Of a stretch of DNA of 64,000 bases, positions 15,343 to 24,283 are shown piece after piece (the stretch's first letter is position 1; the number at the start of each line of letters is the position of its first letter). This DNA comes from JAIBJN01 sp963842305 (GTDB lineage Bacteria; Actinomycetota; Thermoleophilia; Gaiellales; Gaiellaceae). Location: NCBI GenBank assembly GCA_963842305.1, contig CAWJFW010000002.1, forward strand, positions 1,178,001-1,242,000, written 5' to 3'. Under the pieces are notes generated by a model. The model made no database searches. It saw nothing but the letters and a program-made list of their open reading frames with translations, and was not told the DNA's origin. The position numbers were made by a program, and so were the translations under genes.

Positions 15343-15960
15343 TTAGGACGAGCTTTCCAGCCGTCGGCGAACCGCGCGCTTGGCCCGCTCGAGCTCCTCC
15401 GGATCCTCGTAGAGGAGGAAGAAGACGTTCGCGGCCACGAGCAGGCCGTTGAGCTCGAAGACGAGCTGCTCCGTGTCGGCGCCGCCGGCGATCTCGCCGT
15501 TCTCCTGGGCGTTGACCACCTGCTCCTTGAGCATCGCCATCCACTCGCGGTAGCCGGCGACGATCTGCTCGCGGACGCGGCCGGGCTGCAGGCTGAGCTC
15601 GGCTGCCGCCGAGGTGAAGAAGCAGCCGCCCGGAAACACGCGCCGCTCGACGTGCGAGAGGAAGGCGTCGCAGAGGCCGATCAGGCGCTCGAGCCCCTCC
15701 GGCTTCTCGAGCGCCGGCACAACTACCTCGTCGGTGAGGATCCGAAGCGCGGTTTCGACCGTCGCCAGCTGGAGTTCTTCCTTGGAGCGAAAGTGCGCAT
15801 ACAGGCCGCTCTTGCTCATGCCGACGTGGGTCGCGAGGTTCCCGATGGAAAGCCCGTTGAGTCCTTCGACGGTTGCGAGCTCCGCCGCCGCCTGCAGGAT
15901 CTTCTGGCGGCTGCGCTCGCCGTCGGCACGGGGCCGCCGGGAGCTGGGAGTAACGGTCAT
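15343..15960 (-). CDS. TetR-family repressor
   Basis: ATG 15960 gives 205 aa. The N-terminal helix-turn-helix is clear: RSRQKILQAAAELATVEGLN, then SIGNLATHVGMSKSGLYAHF and RSKEELQLATVE. The C-terminal part has the pattern of the TetR_C_16/YcdC-like group (FPGGCFFTSAAAELSLQPG), which usually senses small hydrophobic or toxic compounds. It is transcribed divergently from a SAM methyltransferase, and the shared 80 bp region carries an inverted repeat and a sigma-70-like promoter, so control of the methyltransferase, and probably of itself, is likely. Confidence 0.9.
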   Translation of the reverse strand: MTVTPSSRRPRADGERSRQKILQAAAELATVEGLNGLSIGNLATHVGMSKSGLYAHFRSKEELQLATVETALRILTDEVVVPALEKPEGLERLIGLCDAFLSHVERRVFPGGCFFTSAAAELSLQPGRVREQIVAGYREWMAMLKEQVVNAQENGEIAGGADTEQLVFELNGLLVAANVFFLLYEDPEELERAKRAVRRRLESSS

Positions 15961-15961
15961 G

Positions 15962-16014
15962 TTGACAAAATAGCACGAACGGTCGTATTCTCCTCTTCTT
16001 AGCACGACCGTTCG
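15962..16014 (+). promoter_or_regulatory. Promoter with TetR operator for the methyltransferase
   Basis: TTGACA (15962-15967), an 18-base spacer, and TATTCT (15986-15991) make a good -35/-10 pair facing the methyltransferase. The half-site CGAACGGTCGT (15976-15986) lies in the spacer, and its exact reverse complement ACGACCGTTCG is at 16004-16014, so a repressor bound to either would block RNA polymerase. Confidence 0.8.
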
Positions 16015-16040
16015 GTCTTAAAGAGAAAGGAGCGCCCGGG

Positions 16041-16844
16041 ATGGACGTTGCGACCTTCAAGGAGGAGACCAGGGCGATGTGGGCGGCGGGGAACTACGAC
16101 GCGATCGCCGAGCTCGTCTGGAGTGTGGGCGATCGCCTCACACAGCGCCTCGACATCCAGTCGGGCGAGGAGATCCTCGATGTCGGGTGCGGCACGGGCA
16201 ACGCCGCCATTCCCGCAGCGGAGGCGGGCGCCCGCGTAGTCGGGCTCGACCTGACGCCGGAGCTCTTCGAGCGCGGTCGGGAGCGGGCCGAGGAAGCGGG
16301 CGTCGAGATCGAGTGGGTCGAGGGCGATGCCGAGGCTCTTCCCTTCGACGACGAGAGTTTCGACGTCGTGCTCTCGACGTTCGGCTGCATGTTCGCCCCT
16401 CGCCATCAGGTGACCGCGCGCGAGCTGGCACGGGTCGTGCGATCCGGGGGAAGGCTCGGCATCGCTGCGTGGACGCCCTCAGGCTTTGTCGGCGACTTCT
16501 TCCGGTCACTCGACGCCCACCTCCCTCCCCTCCCCGCCTTCACCCAACCACCCGTCCTCTGGGGCGACCCAGACTACGTACGCGCGCTCTTCGAGGGCAC
16601 CGGCGTGGAGGTCGAGCTCTCGCTCGACCAGGTCGACTTCCGCTTCGATTCAGTCGAGCAGGCCGTAGAGGAGTACGAGTCGAACTTTGGCCCGGTCATC
16701 GTCACTCGCGAGTTCCTCGAGCCCGACGGCCGCTGGGATGCCGCCCACCTTGACTTCGTCGCTCTCTACGCAGGACATGCGGCCGAGGACGGCTCGCTCG
16801 ATTTCCCCGCCGAATACCTCGTGATCATCGGCCGGAAGAACTAA
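16041..16844 (+). CDS. Class I SAM-dependent methyltransferase
   Basis: AAAGGAG stands nine bases before the ATG. Motif I is ILDVGCGTGNAAIPAAEAGA, the acidic end of strand 2 is VVGLDLTPE, motif II is EGDAEALPFDDESFDVVLS, and post-motif GRLGIAAWTPSG follows. These are the Methyltransf_11/25 (UbiE/phytol-type) signatures. The substrate is unknown; an N-terminal MWAAGNYDAIAELVW segment is typical of actinobacterial members. Its control by the divergent TetR gene suggests that it modifies or detoxifies a compound sensed by that repressor. Confidence 0.88.
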   Translation: MDVATFKEETRAMWAAGNYDAIAELVWSVGDRLTQRLDIQSGEEILDVGCGTGNAAIPAAEAGARVVGLDLTPELFERGRERAEEAGVEIEWVEGDAEALPFDDESFDVVLSTFGCMFAPRHQVTARELARVVRSGGRLGIAAWTPSGFVGDFFRSLDAHLPPLPAFTQPPVLWGDPDYVRALFEGTGVEVELSLDQVDFRFDSVEQAVEEYESNFGPVIVTREFLEPDGRWDAAHLDFVALYAGHAAEDGSLDFPAEYLVIIGRKN

Positions 16845-16868
16845 GCGCGGGCTGACGTTCGGACGTAC

Positions 16869-17348
16869 ATGCCGGCGCCGCCGACTGCCCTCGAGGCCCC
16901 GTACAGGCCTCGACACGTGCGCTTCATCCGCAGGGAAGACGTCGACGGCTGGCAGCTCAAGGTCTACGGCATTGCCGTCAACGGCAGGGAGCCCGACCCC
17001 GGATTCGTCGAGGCGACCTGCGACCTCGCGGCGTCGACTCTGCCGCAGCCGCCGGTGGCCGACGATCGCTACGGCGTCGCCCTCGCCACCGCCCACGACG
17101 CGAGGTCTGCCTACATCGCGCTGATCTACTGGTGGCAGTCCGAGAACGAGCTCCACCAGCGAATCTACGTCAGCCCCAAGGAGGATCCGATCGCGTTCAA
17201 GCAGGTGGAGAACCAGCCGACAGGCTGTGTCTGGGAGCTTGCAATCGTGGATTTCGAGCGCCGAGCCTGGATCGAGGACGTCCTCGCCAACCCGAGCGGG
17301 CCGGACGTCGAGCGCTACCTTGAGCGCCGGCTCGACGAGGACGTCTAG
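16869..17348 (+). CDS. Conserved-looking protein of unknown function (159 aa)
   Basis: It begins 24 bases after the methyltransferase stop and may share its transcript. The composition is ordinary and the strand/helix pattern is globular: RFIRREDVDGWQLKVYGIAV, YWWQSENELHQRIYV, a WELAIVDFERRAWIEDVL helix and an acidic C-terminus. No metal, nucleotide or catalytic motif is evident. The family was not recognised. Confidence 0.7.
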   Translation: MPAPPTALEAPYRPRHVRFIRREDVDGWQLKVYGIAVNGREPDPGFVEATCDLAASTLPQPPVADDRYGVALATAHDARSAYIALIYWWQSENELHQRIYVSPKEDPIAFKQVENQPTGCVWELAIVDFERRAWIEDVLANPSGPDVERYLERRLDEDV

Positions 17349-17355
17349 CAGAGGC

Positions 17356-17544
17356 CTACGCGGCCCGCTGTCTCCGCGCGAGGTACTCGGCGAATCGTCC
17401 TTCGTTGGTCCCGAGCCACGTCCGGAACCCGTGGTCGAAGTCGTCTTCCCGCTGCCCCGCGAACGACGCGTGCGGGCATCGGTGGCCGAACGGCGCCGGG
17501 TAGCGCTGATGGCACCTAGCGCAGCGCTCGAGCTCGGCGAACAT
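17356..17544 (-). CDS. Small Cys-rich protein (62 aa)
   Basis: MFAELERCARCHQRYPAPFG continues with H-R-C-P-H and a basic C-terminal tail (FAEYLARRQRAA). CARC with HRCPH could bind one zinc ion. The start is ATG 17544 or the preceding GTG 17547; the frame is open upstream but poor in quality. It runs convergently towards the 159-aa gene, with seven bases between stops. Confidence 0.55.
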   Translation of the reverse strand: MFAELERCARCHQRYPAPFGHRCPHASFAGQREDDFDHGFRTWLGTNEGRFAEYLARRQRAA

Positions 17545-17734
17545 CACCGAACACGCCCTGCCCGGACGTCGATCGTGCCCTTGACCCCTTGCTCCATCGT
17601 CCTCTCCTTCCGGATGCTGCCTTCTCCCTGAGGACGGCCGAGGCGCAGCCGGTCTTCCCTCACATGACCGGAGAGTCGTCGAGCTGTACGAGATCATTTC
17701 ACCGGATGAGCGCCTGAATGAAGCTCGCGGGCAA

Positions 17735-17761
17735 AGAAGAACCCGCCGTCTCCGGCGGGCT
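17735..17761 (-). terminator. Intrinsic terminator of the pilin gene
   Basis: On the minus strand CCCGCCG, loop GAGA, CGGCGGG, followed by TTCTTCTTT. It lies ~70 bases after the pilin stop. Confidence 0.75.
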
Positions 17762-17829
17762 CGATGGAATGACTCTCCAGGCCGAACGGGTCGCGGTCTC
17801 CCTCGACCCGTTCGACCTTGACGAAGTCG

Positions 17830-18222
17830 CTAGCAAGCTCCAGACGTGATGTCCGCAGCCGGGCCGGCCTTCTTGTACGTGGCCTGGCCGACGACGCTCT
17901 GGATGCAGTACGACGCGGGCGTCGCGCGGACGACCGTGACGCTCTTGATCCCGGGGTCGTAGGAGGCCTGCAGCTTGGCGAGCGTAAGCGCCGAGTAGCC
18001 GGTCGCCGTGTGGTCGGCGTAGTAGGCCTCGACGCCGGGGATCGAAGCGCGAACATTCGCCTGGGCCGCCGAGCGCTCCGCGCGGGCGCGGAAGCTGAGG
18101 TACGACGGGATGGCGATCGCGAGCAGGATGCCGATGATGATGATCACGACAAGGAGCTCGATGAGGGTGAAACCCCCGTCGGTCTCCGAGCGCGAAATCC
18201 GGTTCCTGAGCCTCTGAATCAT
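17830..18222 (-). CDS. Type IV pilin-like prepilin
   Basis: AAGGAAGGAG stands nine bases before the ATG. A 16-residue basic leader ends in G, and the processing motif GFTLIELLVVIIIIGILLAI is the classic type III (prepilin peptidase) signal with Glu at +5. The globular domain of ~90 residues has two cysteines, one at the very end (SYCIQ, SGAC), as in a disulfide-closed pilin. No pilin assembly genes (pilB, pilC, pilD) are within the window, so assembly would need genes elsewhere. A T-rich terminator follows. Confidence 0.9.
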   Translation of the reverse strand: MIQRLRNRISRSETDGGFTLIELLVVIIIIGILLAIAIPSYLSFRARAERSAAQANVRASIPGVEAYYADHTATGYSALTLAKLQASYDPGIKSVTVVRATPASYCIQSVVGQATYKKAGPAADITSGAC

Positions 18223-18371
18223 GAGCGGAACTCCTTCCTTGGAACAAGCGATAGGGCGTGCAGTGGCTCAGGGTTGTTATCGGCCGATGACGCACGTTCC
18301 GGCTTACCCCGGTCGGGGGATCGGGATCCCGGGCTTTCGGAAGCGCTAGCGGCTTCCGCAGGGCAAACAAA

Positions 18372-18424
18372 AAACCCGCCGGTTCCAGCGGGTTTCTCAG
18401 AGCAGATGATGGAACTCGAACCCA
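18372..18424 (-). other. tRNA-Gly 3' end remnant with terminator hairpin (possible att site 1)
   Basis: The hairpin AAACCCGC, loop CGGTTCCA, GCGGGTTT (18372-18395) differs at one of 24 bases from the terminator of tRNA-Gly at 29513. It is followed by GCAGATGATGGAACTCGAAC (18402-18421), which is close to the tRNA-Gly acceptor/T-arm sequence. The anticodon part is not recognisable. Confidence 0.6.
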
Positions 18425-18506
18425 CAGCGCCTGTCTGGGCCAGTGTCCGGAAATGTCCCCTGAGATTGACACCGCCACGGCACTGGGGCGCCGAGCAGGT
18501 GGGCTG

Positions 18507-18890
18507 CTAGCTCTCGTCGTGCTGCGCTGCGCCCTCGACCGGCGGTATCCAGCTCTCGCGCCGCTTCACCCAGATCTCATCCCCGGGCTTCAGCTCGAAG
18601 GGCGCCTCATCCAGACTTCCGAGCCGAATCTCGATCAGCGTGCCGCCAGGGTTGCTCGTGTCCAGCAGCCGAGACCCACAGCCGGGGCAGAAGCCGCGCC
18701 CGTCATAGCTTGAGATCTCGCCGCTCATCTCAAACGCCTCGACGGGCCAATGCGCATACACAGTGAACGCACTGCCGGACTCCTTTCTGCAACCCGCACA
18801 GTGGCAACGCCGGACATGCACAGGGTCACCGCGAACGCTGTAGCGCACTGCCCCGCAGAGGCATCCGCCGGTGCGTACTCCCGCCTCCAC
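18507..18890 (-). CDS. GFA/CENP-V family protein (Zn-binding)
   Basis: The CENP-V/GFA fold is shown by the ordered cysteines GGCLCGAVRYSV (CxC), RRCHCAGCRK (CxCxxC) and FCPGCGSRLLD (CxxC), which hold two zinc ions. The length of 127 aa is usual. Some members bind glutathione or act on S-hydroxymethyl-glutathione, but actinobacteria mostly lack glutathione, so the true substrate is open. The gene stands alone between two possible att sites. Confidence 0.9.
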   Translation of the reverse strand: MEAGVRTGGCLCGAVRYSVRGDPVHVRRCHCAGCRKESGSAFTVYAHWPVEAFEMSGEISSYDGRGFCPGCGSRLLDTSNPGGTLIEIRLGSLDEAPFELKPGDEIWVKRRESWIPPVEGAAQHDES

Positions 18891-18964
18891 GCGTAGATGG
18901 TACTAAGCACTGCGGTGCGTCAGCGTGCGGGAATGTCACCCGGCGCCCGACGCCGCGGCGGGGG

Positions 18965-19603
18965 TCATTCGTCGTCGTGATCGGCGGTGGCGGGTGCATA
19001 CTGCGGGCGCCCGGCGGGCCGATAGACCTGGATCGTTACGCCCTTCGAGTCGGCTCGCGAGTCGACCAGGTCAAGCGCGATGTCCGGGCCGGCATCGGGG
19101 AACAGCCGCGTGCCCTGGCCGAGGACCACGGGATAGGTGAGCAGGGTGATCTCGTCGACCAGGAGGTTGTCGAGTAGCCATCGGACCAGCGCGCCGCTGC
19201 CGTGCACCTGCAGCTCACCCGCCGGCTTGGCTTTCAGCTCGCCGATGGCCGCCCCAACGTCACCGGAGAGGACGGTCGTGTCCGCCCATTGCGGGTCGCT
19301 GAGCGTGGTCGATGCCACGTACTTGGGCCGCGTGTTCAACGCCACTGAGATCGGATTGTTGCCCTGATTTGCCCCCCAGGAGCCGGTTCCCCAGGAGCCT
19401 GCAAAGATCTCGTAGGTCCGCCGGCCGAACAGGAACGCGTCGGCGCGCTGGAAGACCTGTTCCAGAAACGTCGCGGCCTCGTTGTCGAATAGCGGTATTG
19501 CCCATCCGCCGCGCTCGAACCCGCCCCTGCGGTCCTCATCCGGCGCGCCGAGTCCCTGCATCACTCCGTCGACAGAGACGTGCGTGATGGTCGTCAGTTT
19601 CAT
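18965..19603 (-). CDS. RibD C-terminal-domain / dihydrofolate-reductase-like protein, copy 1
   Basis: ATG 19603 has AGAAGGGG upstream. The protein (212 aa) shows the family pattern: KLTTITHVSVDGVMQG, ADAFLFGRRTYEIF, PKYVASTTL, a VHGSGALVRWLLDNLLVDEI segment that binds the cofactor phosphates, and LTYPVVLGQGTRLF. These small NADPH-dependent reductase-like proteins (YwjB/YyaP type) have no defined substrate. A second member is at 23544. Upstream on the same strand is a decayed gene end. Confidence 0.88.
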   Translation of the reverse strand: MKLTTITHVSVDGVMQGLGAPDEDRRGGFERGGWAIPLFDNEAATFLEQVFQRADAFLFGRRTYEIFAGSWGTGSWGANQGNNPISVALNTRPKYVASTTLSDPQWADTTVLSGDVGAAIGELKAKPAGELQVHGSGALVRWLLDNLLVDEITLLTYPVVLGQGTRLFPDAGPDIALDLVDSRADSKGVTIQVYRPAGRPQYAPATADHDDE

Positions 19604-19890
19604 GGGTACGCCCCTTCTCTCGTGGTGGTTTTCTCGGTATGACCGCACTGAGGCGCGGATCTCATCGGCCGCAGCAGACTCGGCGAGCGTTCTGTCGCTT
19701 CGGACGTAGTCAGGGATAAAGACAACTCCGTAGTCGCCGACTCGATCCTCTGGTTCGAGTCAGATGACACGGTCGCTGTGTAGTCGGAATCCCGGAACGG
19801 AGTCGGCTCCGAACGAGAGGTAGTAACTGCCGCTGCGGCTCAGGACGTCAATACGGAGACCGCCGGCGCGCGCGAGCGCCTGCAGGAATC
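19604..19890 (-). pseudogene. Decayed coding stretch upstream of the reductase
   Basis: In the reductase frame, upstream codons read LQALARAGGLRIDVLSRSGS, then SFGADSVPGFRLHSDRVI, an in-frame TGA at 19760, then DYGVVFIPDYVRSDRTLAES and IRASVRSYREN up to the reductase start. The composition looks coding, but there is no start and a stop interrupts it. It is probably an old gene remnant of unknown family. Confidence 0.35.
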
Positions 19891-19936
19891 AGTCCACTTA
19901 GCCGGGGGCGGGCAGGATGAACGTGCCCTAAGAGCA

Positions 19937-19968
19937 GGGAGCCCGTTGGGAGAAACGGGCTCCCCTTT
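19937..19968 (+). terminator. Strong hairpin, possible terminator
   Basis: GGGAGCCCGTT, a six-base loop, AACGGGCTCCC, then CTTTC. The stem is 11 perfect pairs. No gene ends at it on either strand. The rest of 19969-20122 shows nothing. Confidence 0.55.
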
Positions 19969-20122
19969 CGAGGTGGGCCTCCGCCTTCCAGCTAGGGCGG
20001 ACGATCGGCCCTTGTGTCGGACGCCGGCAACCTCCCATCGCTGCGAAGCGCCCGACTTGCCGCATCCTTCAACTGAAAGAGACGCCGGCGGGCGCCGATC
20101 CTTGCGCCATGTCCCCAGTGCG

Positions 20123-20220
20123 CTAGGTATCCGACCAGCGAATCAGTACCTCGCTCGCCCGCTCGAGCCCGCGCCGATGAACGAGCGCGGCGAGCTGACC
20201 CAGGATAGCCTTGTCAGGCC
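20123..20220 (-). other. Gene-end remnant, AALVHRRGLERASEVLIRW peptide
   Basis: The minus strand reads PDKAILGQLAALVHRRGLER, then ASEVLIRWSDT and a stop. It is nearly the same peptide as at 8952-9035 and 43138-43215. It is cut off upstream by a stop, so only the last ~33 codons survive. Confidence 0.45.
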
Positions 20221-20274
20221 GTCACGATTCCCCGGCACGCTGAAACACAGCAACCGCGGAAAAGAGGAGCTCTC

Positions 20275-20436
20275 ATGTGGTGGGGTATCGGACTCGGCGC
20301 CCTGTACTTGGTTCTATTAGTCACGCTCGGGGTCATGACGTTGAAGAACGGACACGGCCGGATGTTCTTCTTCGGAATCTTTTTTCCGCTGCTCTGGATA
20401 TTCGGCGCGTTCATGCGATCAGGGGCGTATCCCTGA
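20275..20436 (+). CDS. Small membrane protein (53 aa)
   Basis: GAGGAGCTCTC stands before the ATG. Two hydrophobic helices are visible: WWGIGLGALYLVLLVTLGVM and FFFGIFFPLLWIFGAFM, separated by a short basic loop (TLKNGHGR). It resembles the many 50-60 aa two-helix actinobacterial membrane proteins, whose function is unknown. Confidence 0.7.
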   Translation: MWWGIGLGALYLVLLVTLGVMTLKNGHGRMFFFGIFFPLLWIFGAFMRSGAYP

Positions 20437-20735
20437 TCCAGCCTTGGTTTGCCCCGCGCTACAGGGAAGGTATCGAGGCTCGGCGGAGCCGGCCATAAGG
20501 GGAGCCCTGGGAGGTCACGAACAGATGTTCTCAGCTCGTGGGGCCCGCCGATAGCTCCCTGGTGTTCTGAATACCTGCTCCGCGCGGCTTCTGGCGGATG
20601 AACCGAGATGACACCGCGTGGCGCGGCGATGAGTTCGGTGTACCGCGCCGGTCTGACCTAATGGGCGACAGGCCACCAACGATCCCACGGACTGCCGCTT
20701 ACGCTGACGTGAGGAACGGCCAAAGGAGGTAACCG

Positions 20736-21473
20736 ATGCCCGACCACAACATTGGAACCCGCGAGGAATGGCAGACGGCTCGCGACGAACTCTCGAAGCG
20801 CGAAGCCGAGTACGCCGAACTCGGCCAGAAGGTGACTGAGCAGCGCCGTCAGCTCCCCTGGGTCCCGGTGGAGAAGGAGTACGAGTTCGACACCGAGCAT
20901 GGGAAGAAGACGCTCGCGGAGCTCTTCGACGGTCGCTCGCAGCTCCTCGCCTACAACATCATGTTCGGCCCCGATTACGAACTCGGCGCCTGCCCCGGCT
21001 GTTCGAACCTGGGGGATGAGCTCGACGCCACGCGCGTGCATCTGAACCACCGCGATGTGACCCTGATCTGCTTCTCGCGCGCGCCGATTGATCGGCTAGT
21101 CGCCTACAAGGAGCGGATGGGTTGGCAGTTCCCCTACGTCTCGACCAATGGAACCGAGTTTCCCTTCGACTTCGGCATCGCCCTCACGCCTGAGCAGGCA
21201 GAGGAGATCCCTGAGGTCAAGGGGATGATCGACAATCCCCCCGAGTGGCTCGAAGACTGGGGGCAGCAGGTCGGCGCCAAGCTCGAGGACGGCCTGCGCG
21301 AGGGCCCGAGCTTCATCGCCTTCGCGCGCGAGAACGGAACCGTCTACCACACCTACACGGTGATGGCGCCTGATCCGTTTGTCACGCCGTACCACTCGTT
21401 CCTGCTCAAGCGAACGCCGAAGCCCGAGCAGGAAGAGTTCCGCGCCTGGCGCAAGGACGAGTACCCGAGCTGA
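20736..21473 (+). CDS. DUF899 thioredoxin-fold protein
   Basis: A near-perfect ribosome binding site (AAAGGAGGTAACC) precedes the ATG. The 245-aa protein carries the DUF899 pattern: an N-terminal REEWQTARDELSKREAE helix, KEYEFDTEHGKKTLAELFDG, MFGPDYELGACPGCSNLGDE with the CxxC pair of the thioredoxin fold, YVSTNGTEFPFDFGI, and a C-terminal ENGTVYHTYTV strand. The family is predicted to be redox-active, but no substrate is known. Confidence 0.9.
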   Translation: MPDHNIGTREEWQTARDELSKREAEYAELGQKVTEQRRQLPWVPVEKEYEFDTEHGKKTLAELFDGRSQLLAYNIMFGPDYELGACPGCSNLGDELDATRVHLNHRDVTLICFSRAPIDRLVAYKERMGWQFPYVSTNGTEFPFDFGIALTPEQAEEIPEVKGMIDNPPEWLEDWGQQVGAKLEDGLREGPSFIAFARENGTVYHTYTVMAPDPFVTPYHSFLLKRTPKPEQEEFRAWRKDEYPS

Positions 21474-21484
21474 TCGCGGTAGGG

Positions 21485-21673
21485 GTCAAATGCGACCAGC
21501 GTTGTTGCGCCAGGAGCAGTCAGAGCGCGATATGTCCGCTCGGGATCGGCGGTGTAGGTCTGCCACCGTTCGGCAGCAAACAGCATCAGGGCACCTTCAA
21601 GGTGCTCACGCACAAAGCCGGTCAGCTCGATCGAACTCGCCTCGCCCTCGATTGATCCTCTCGCCCGTGTCAC
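21485..21673 (-). pseudogene. GNAT acetyltransferase N-terminal remnant
   Basis: EASSIELTGFVREHLEGALM, then LFAAERWQTYTADPERTYRA and TAPGATTLVAFD is the usual opening of a GNAT N-acetyltransferase, up to the strand before the acetyl-CoA loop. After that the frame runs into the antisense of the DUF899 gene, so the acetyl-CoA-binding part is lost. From 21674 to 21966 no further feature is seen. Confidence 0.55.
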
Positions 21674-21966
21674 TCCACCCGGTTTGACTCGCCAGGAGGC
21701 CAGAAATCATCGGTGGAGCCGGAAACCTCCGCTCGGGTGAGCGAGCGTTCAGGAATGTCGCTTGAGCTGCTGCGTGATCTACGTTGGCGATGCCGGAAGA
21801 TGCTCGGGTCGCTCCTGCCTCTCGCGCAATGCGGCGTCGCCGCCACCGGCGCGACTGGATGACATGAGTGGGCTTCCCGAAATGCGATCGTCGGGCGGGA
21901 GCTCGTTTGTCGGTCGGGACGACCTAATCGCCAATTCCGACCAAGTGTGATGGGATCCCCAGCGCG

Positions 21967-23310
21967 ATGACCGAGAGCCTCACAGCGTTCAGGGCCTCCC
22001 TGACGGGCAACGTGCTCGCGCCGTCGGATCGCGAGTACGAGCGGGCGCGTCTCTGCTACAACCTGCTGATCGACCGGCGGCCGGCGGCGATCGCCCGTTG
22101 CGTGGACGCAGACGACGTGGCGACGGCCCTGGCCTTCGCCCAGCAGCACGACTTGGAGATCGCCGTCCGCGGCGGCGGCCACAACCCCGCCGGCCACTGC
22201 GCGGTCGACGACGGACTGGTGATCGACCTGTCCCTGATGCGAAACGTGGAGGTCGATCCCGAGGCGGGCATCGCCATCTCCGAGGGCGGAGCCACCTGGA
22301 TGGACTTCGACGCCGCGACCCAGGCCCACGGGCTGGTGACGCCCGGCGGTGTCGTTGGCTCGACCGGCGTCGCCGGACTCACCCTCGGCGGGGGAATCGG
22401 CCACCTGACCGCCCAGTACGGGCTCACCTGCGACAACCTGATCGCCGCCGAGCTGGTCACTCCCGCGGGGGAGGTGGTCCGCGCCAACGGTGACGAGACC
22501 CCCGAGCTCCTCTGGGGCCTTCGCGGCGGCGGTGGCAACTTCGGCGTCGCGACGCGGCTCAAGTTCCGCCTCCATCCGCTCGAGCGGGTCATAGGCGGGC
22601 TCCTCGAGTACGCGGGGGACGGTGTCCGCGGTGCGCTCCGGGCGTTTTGCGATGTCGACGCGGGCGCCGGCAAAGACCTGAGCTGCCAGGCTCAACTCAC
22701 GGTCGATGAGGGCCTCACGCCGGCACTCACCATAGCTCCCTGCTACACGGGCTCTGACGAGGATCCCGATGAGTACCGCGCGCTGCGCTCGGCGCCCGGG
22801 CTCGTCAGCGACGGGGTCCGCTCTCAGGGCTTCCTCGACCAGCAGCGGGTGTTCGACCCCGGCTACGGCGTTGACCGGCACTACTGGAAGGGCCATTTCG
22901 TCGGCGAGCTGCCAGACGAGCTGCTCGACACACTGCTCGAGCGCATAGCCGCCCTGGGCCGCCCGCCCGGCGCGATCCTGATCGAGTCGCTTCGCGGGGC
23001 GCCGAAGGAGGTCGACCCGGCCAGCGCGGCCGTCGGCTATCGCGGCGCGGCCTTCAACGTCAGCGTGATGGCGACCTGGATCGATCCCGCCCTCGACGAC
23101 GAGCACATCGCCTGGGCACGCGAGACGGCTGCGGCGATCGAGCCCTGGTCTGTCAGCGGGGGCTACGCCAACTACATGCAGGCCGACGAGCCCCTCGACA
23201 GGGTCCGCTCCGCCTTCGGCGCCGACTCATTCGACCGCCTCCGTGCCCTGAAGACGCGTTACGACCCGGGCAACGTCCTGCACCGCAACCAGAACATCCC
23301 GCCGATCTAG
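21967..23310 (+). CDS. FAD-dependent oxidase of the PCMH/BBE family (mono-covalent flavin)
   Basis: The PCMH FAD domain shows IAVRGGGHNPAGH, where the His after GG is the flavin-attachment residue, GGVVGSTGVAGLTLGGGIGH and a GGGGNFGVATR segment. The BBE C-terminal motif is YDPGNVLHRNQNI. In bicovalent berberine-bridge-type enzymes a Cys stands in the GVxxTVG loop; here it is VVGSTGVAG, so only the His bond is expected. The length (447 aa) is typical. Substrates in this family range from sugars to alkaloids and cannot be inferred. Downstream lies a hydrolase remnant. Confidence 0.9.
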   Translation: MTESLTAFRASLTGNVLAPSDREYERARLCYNLLIDRRPAAIARCVDADDVATALAFAQQHDLEIAVRGGGHNPAGHCAVDDGLVIDLSLMRNVEVDPEAGIAISEGGATWMDFDAATQAHGLVTPGGVVGSTGVAGLTLGGGIGHLTAQYGLTCDNLIAAELVTPAGEVVRANGDETPELLWGLRGGGGNFGVATRLKFRLHPLERVIGGLLEYAGDGVRGALRAFCDVDAGAGKDLSCQAQLTVDEGLTPALTIAPCYTGSDEDPDEYRALRSAPGLVSDGVRSQGFLDQQRVFDPGYGVDRHYWKGHFVGELPDELLDTLLERIAALGRPPGAILIESLRGAPKEVDPASAAVGYRGAAFNVSVMATWIDPALDDEHIAWARETAAAIEPWSVSGGYANYMQADEPLDRVRSAFGADSFDRLRALKTRYDPGNVLHRNQNIPPI

Positions 23311-23326
23311 GCAGCACCAGCGCTTC

Positions 23327-23514
23327 GGCTCTCGGTGGCGGGTGCCGTGTCTCATCTGCGCCGGCGAAGCGGACGAGATGTACGAGAACGCTAGGAGAGC
23401 GGCCGCAGAGATCCCGGAGCGAGCTTCGTCTCACTCGCCGGCCACTCACACATCTCTGCCTTCGACGAAGCAGACGAGCTCCGCTTACGCCACATCCTCG
23501 AGCTCCTGGAATGA
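23327..23514 (+). pseudogene. Alpha/beta hydrolase C-terminal remnant
   Basis: RWRVPCLICAGEADEMYENA, then RRAAAEIPE in one frame continues after a one-base shift as SFVSLAGHSHISAFDEADEL, then RHILELLE and a stop. GHSH carries the catalytic His of an alpha/beta hydrolase, and PCLI-AGEAD the acidic residue strand. The N-terminal half with the nucleophile is gone. Confidence 0.6.
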
Positions 23515-23543
23515 CGCCTGAGCATGAGCTGTACTCTCGCTGT

Positions 23544-24092
<549 letters not shown>

Positions 24093-24283
24093 CCATCGGG
24101 CTTGCTAGCCGGAGCCGGTCCACCGCAAGCTGGGCGTGGAGCTGCCAATACGTATCGGTCACGCCACGGGATGCCGGTTAGCGGCTCGACGATCGGTCAC
24201 GCCCCGCGGACTTAACCGTGACCCCGCGTGCCGGTGCGGGGCTACCCATTCCTGTGGCACACACTTATGCTCGGCCCTCTGAG

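Noticed and set aside
21670..23106. Long open frame (478 codons) on the minus strand opposite the covalent-FAD oxidase
   Set aside because: It is the antisense of a clearly coding gene in GC-rich DNA; it has no family motif and is full of Arg/Gly/Ala runs.
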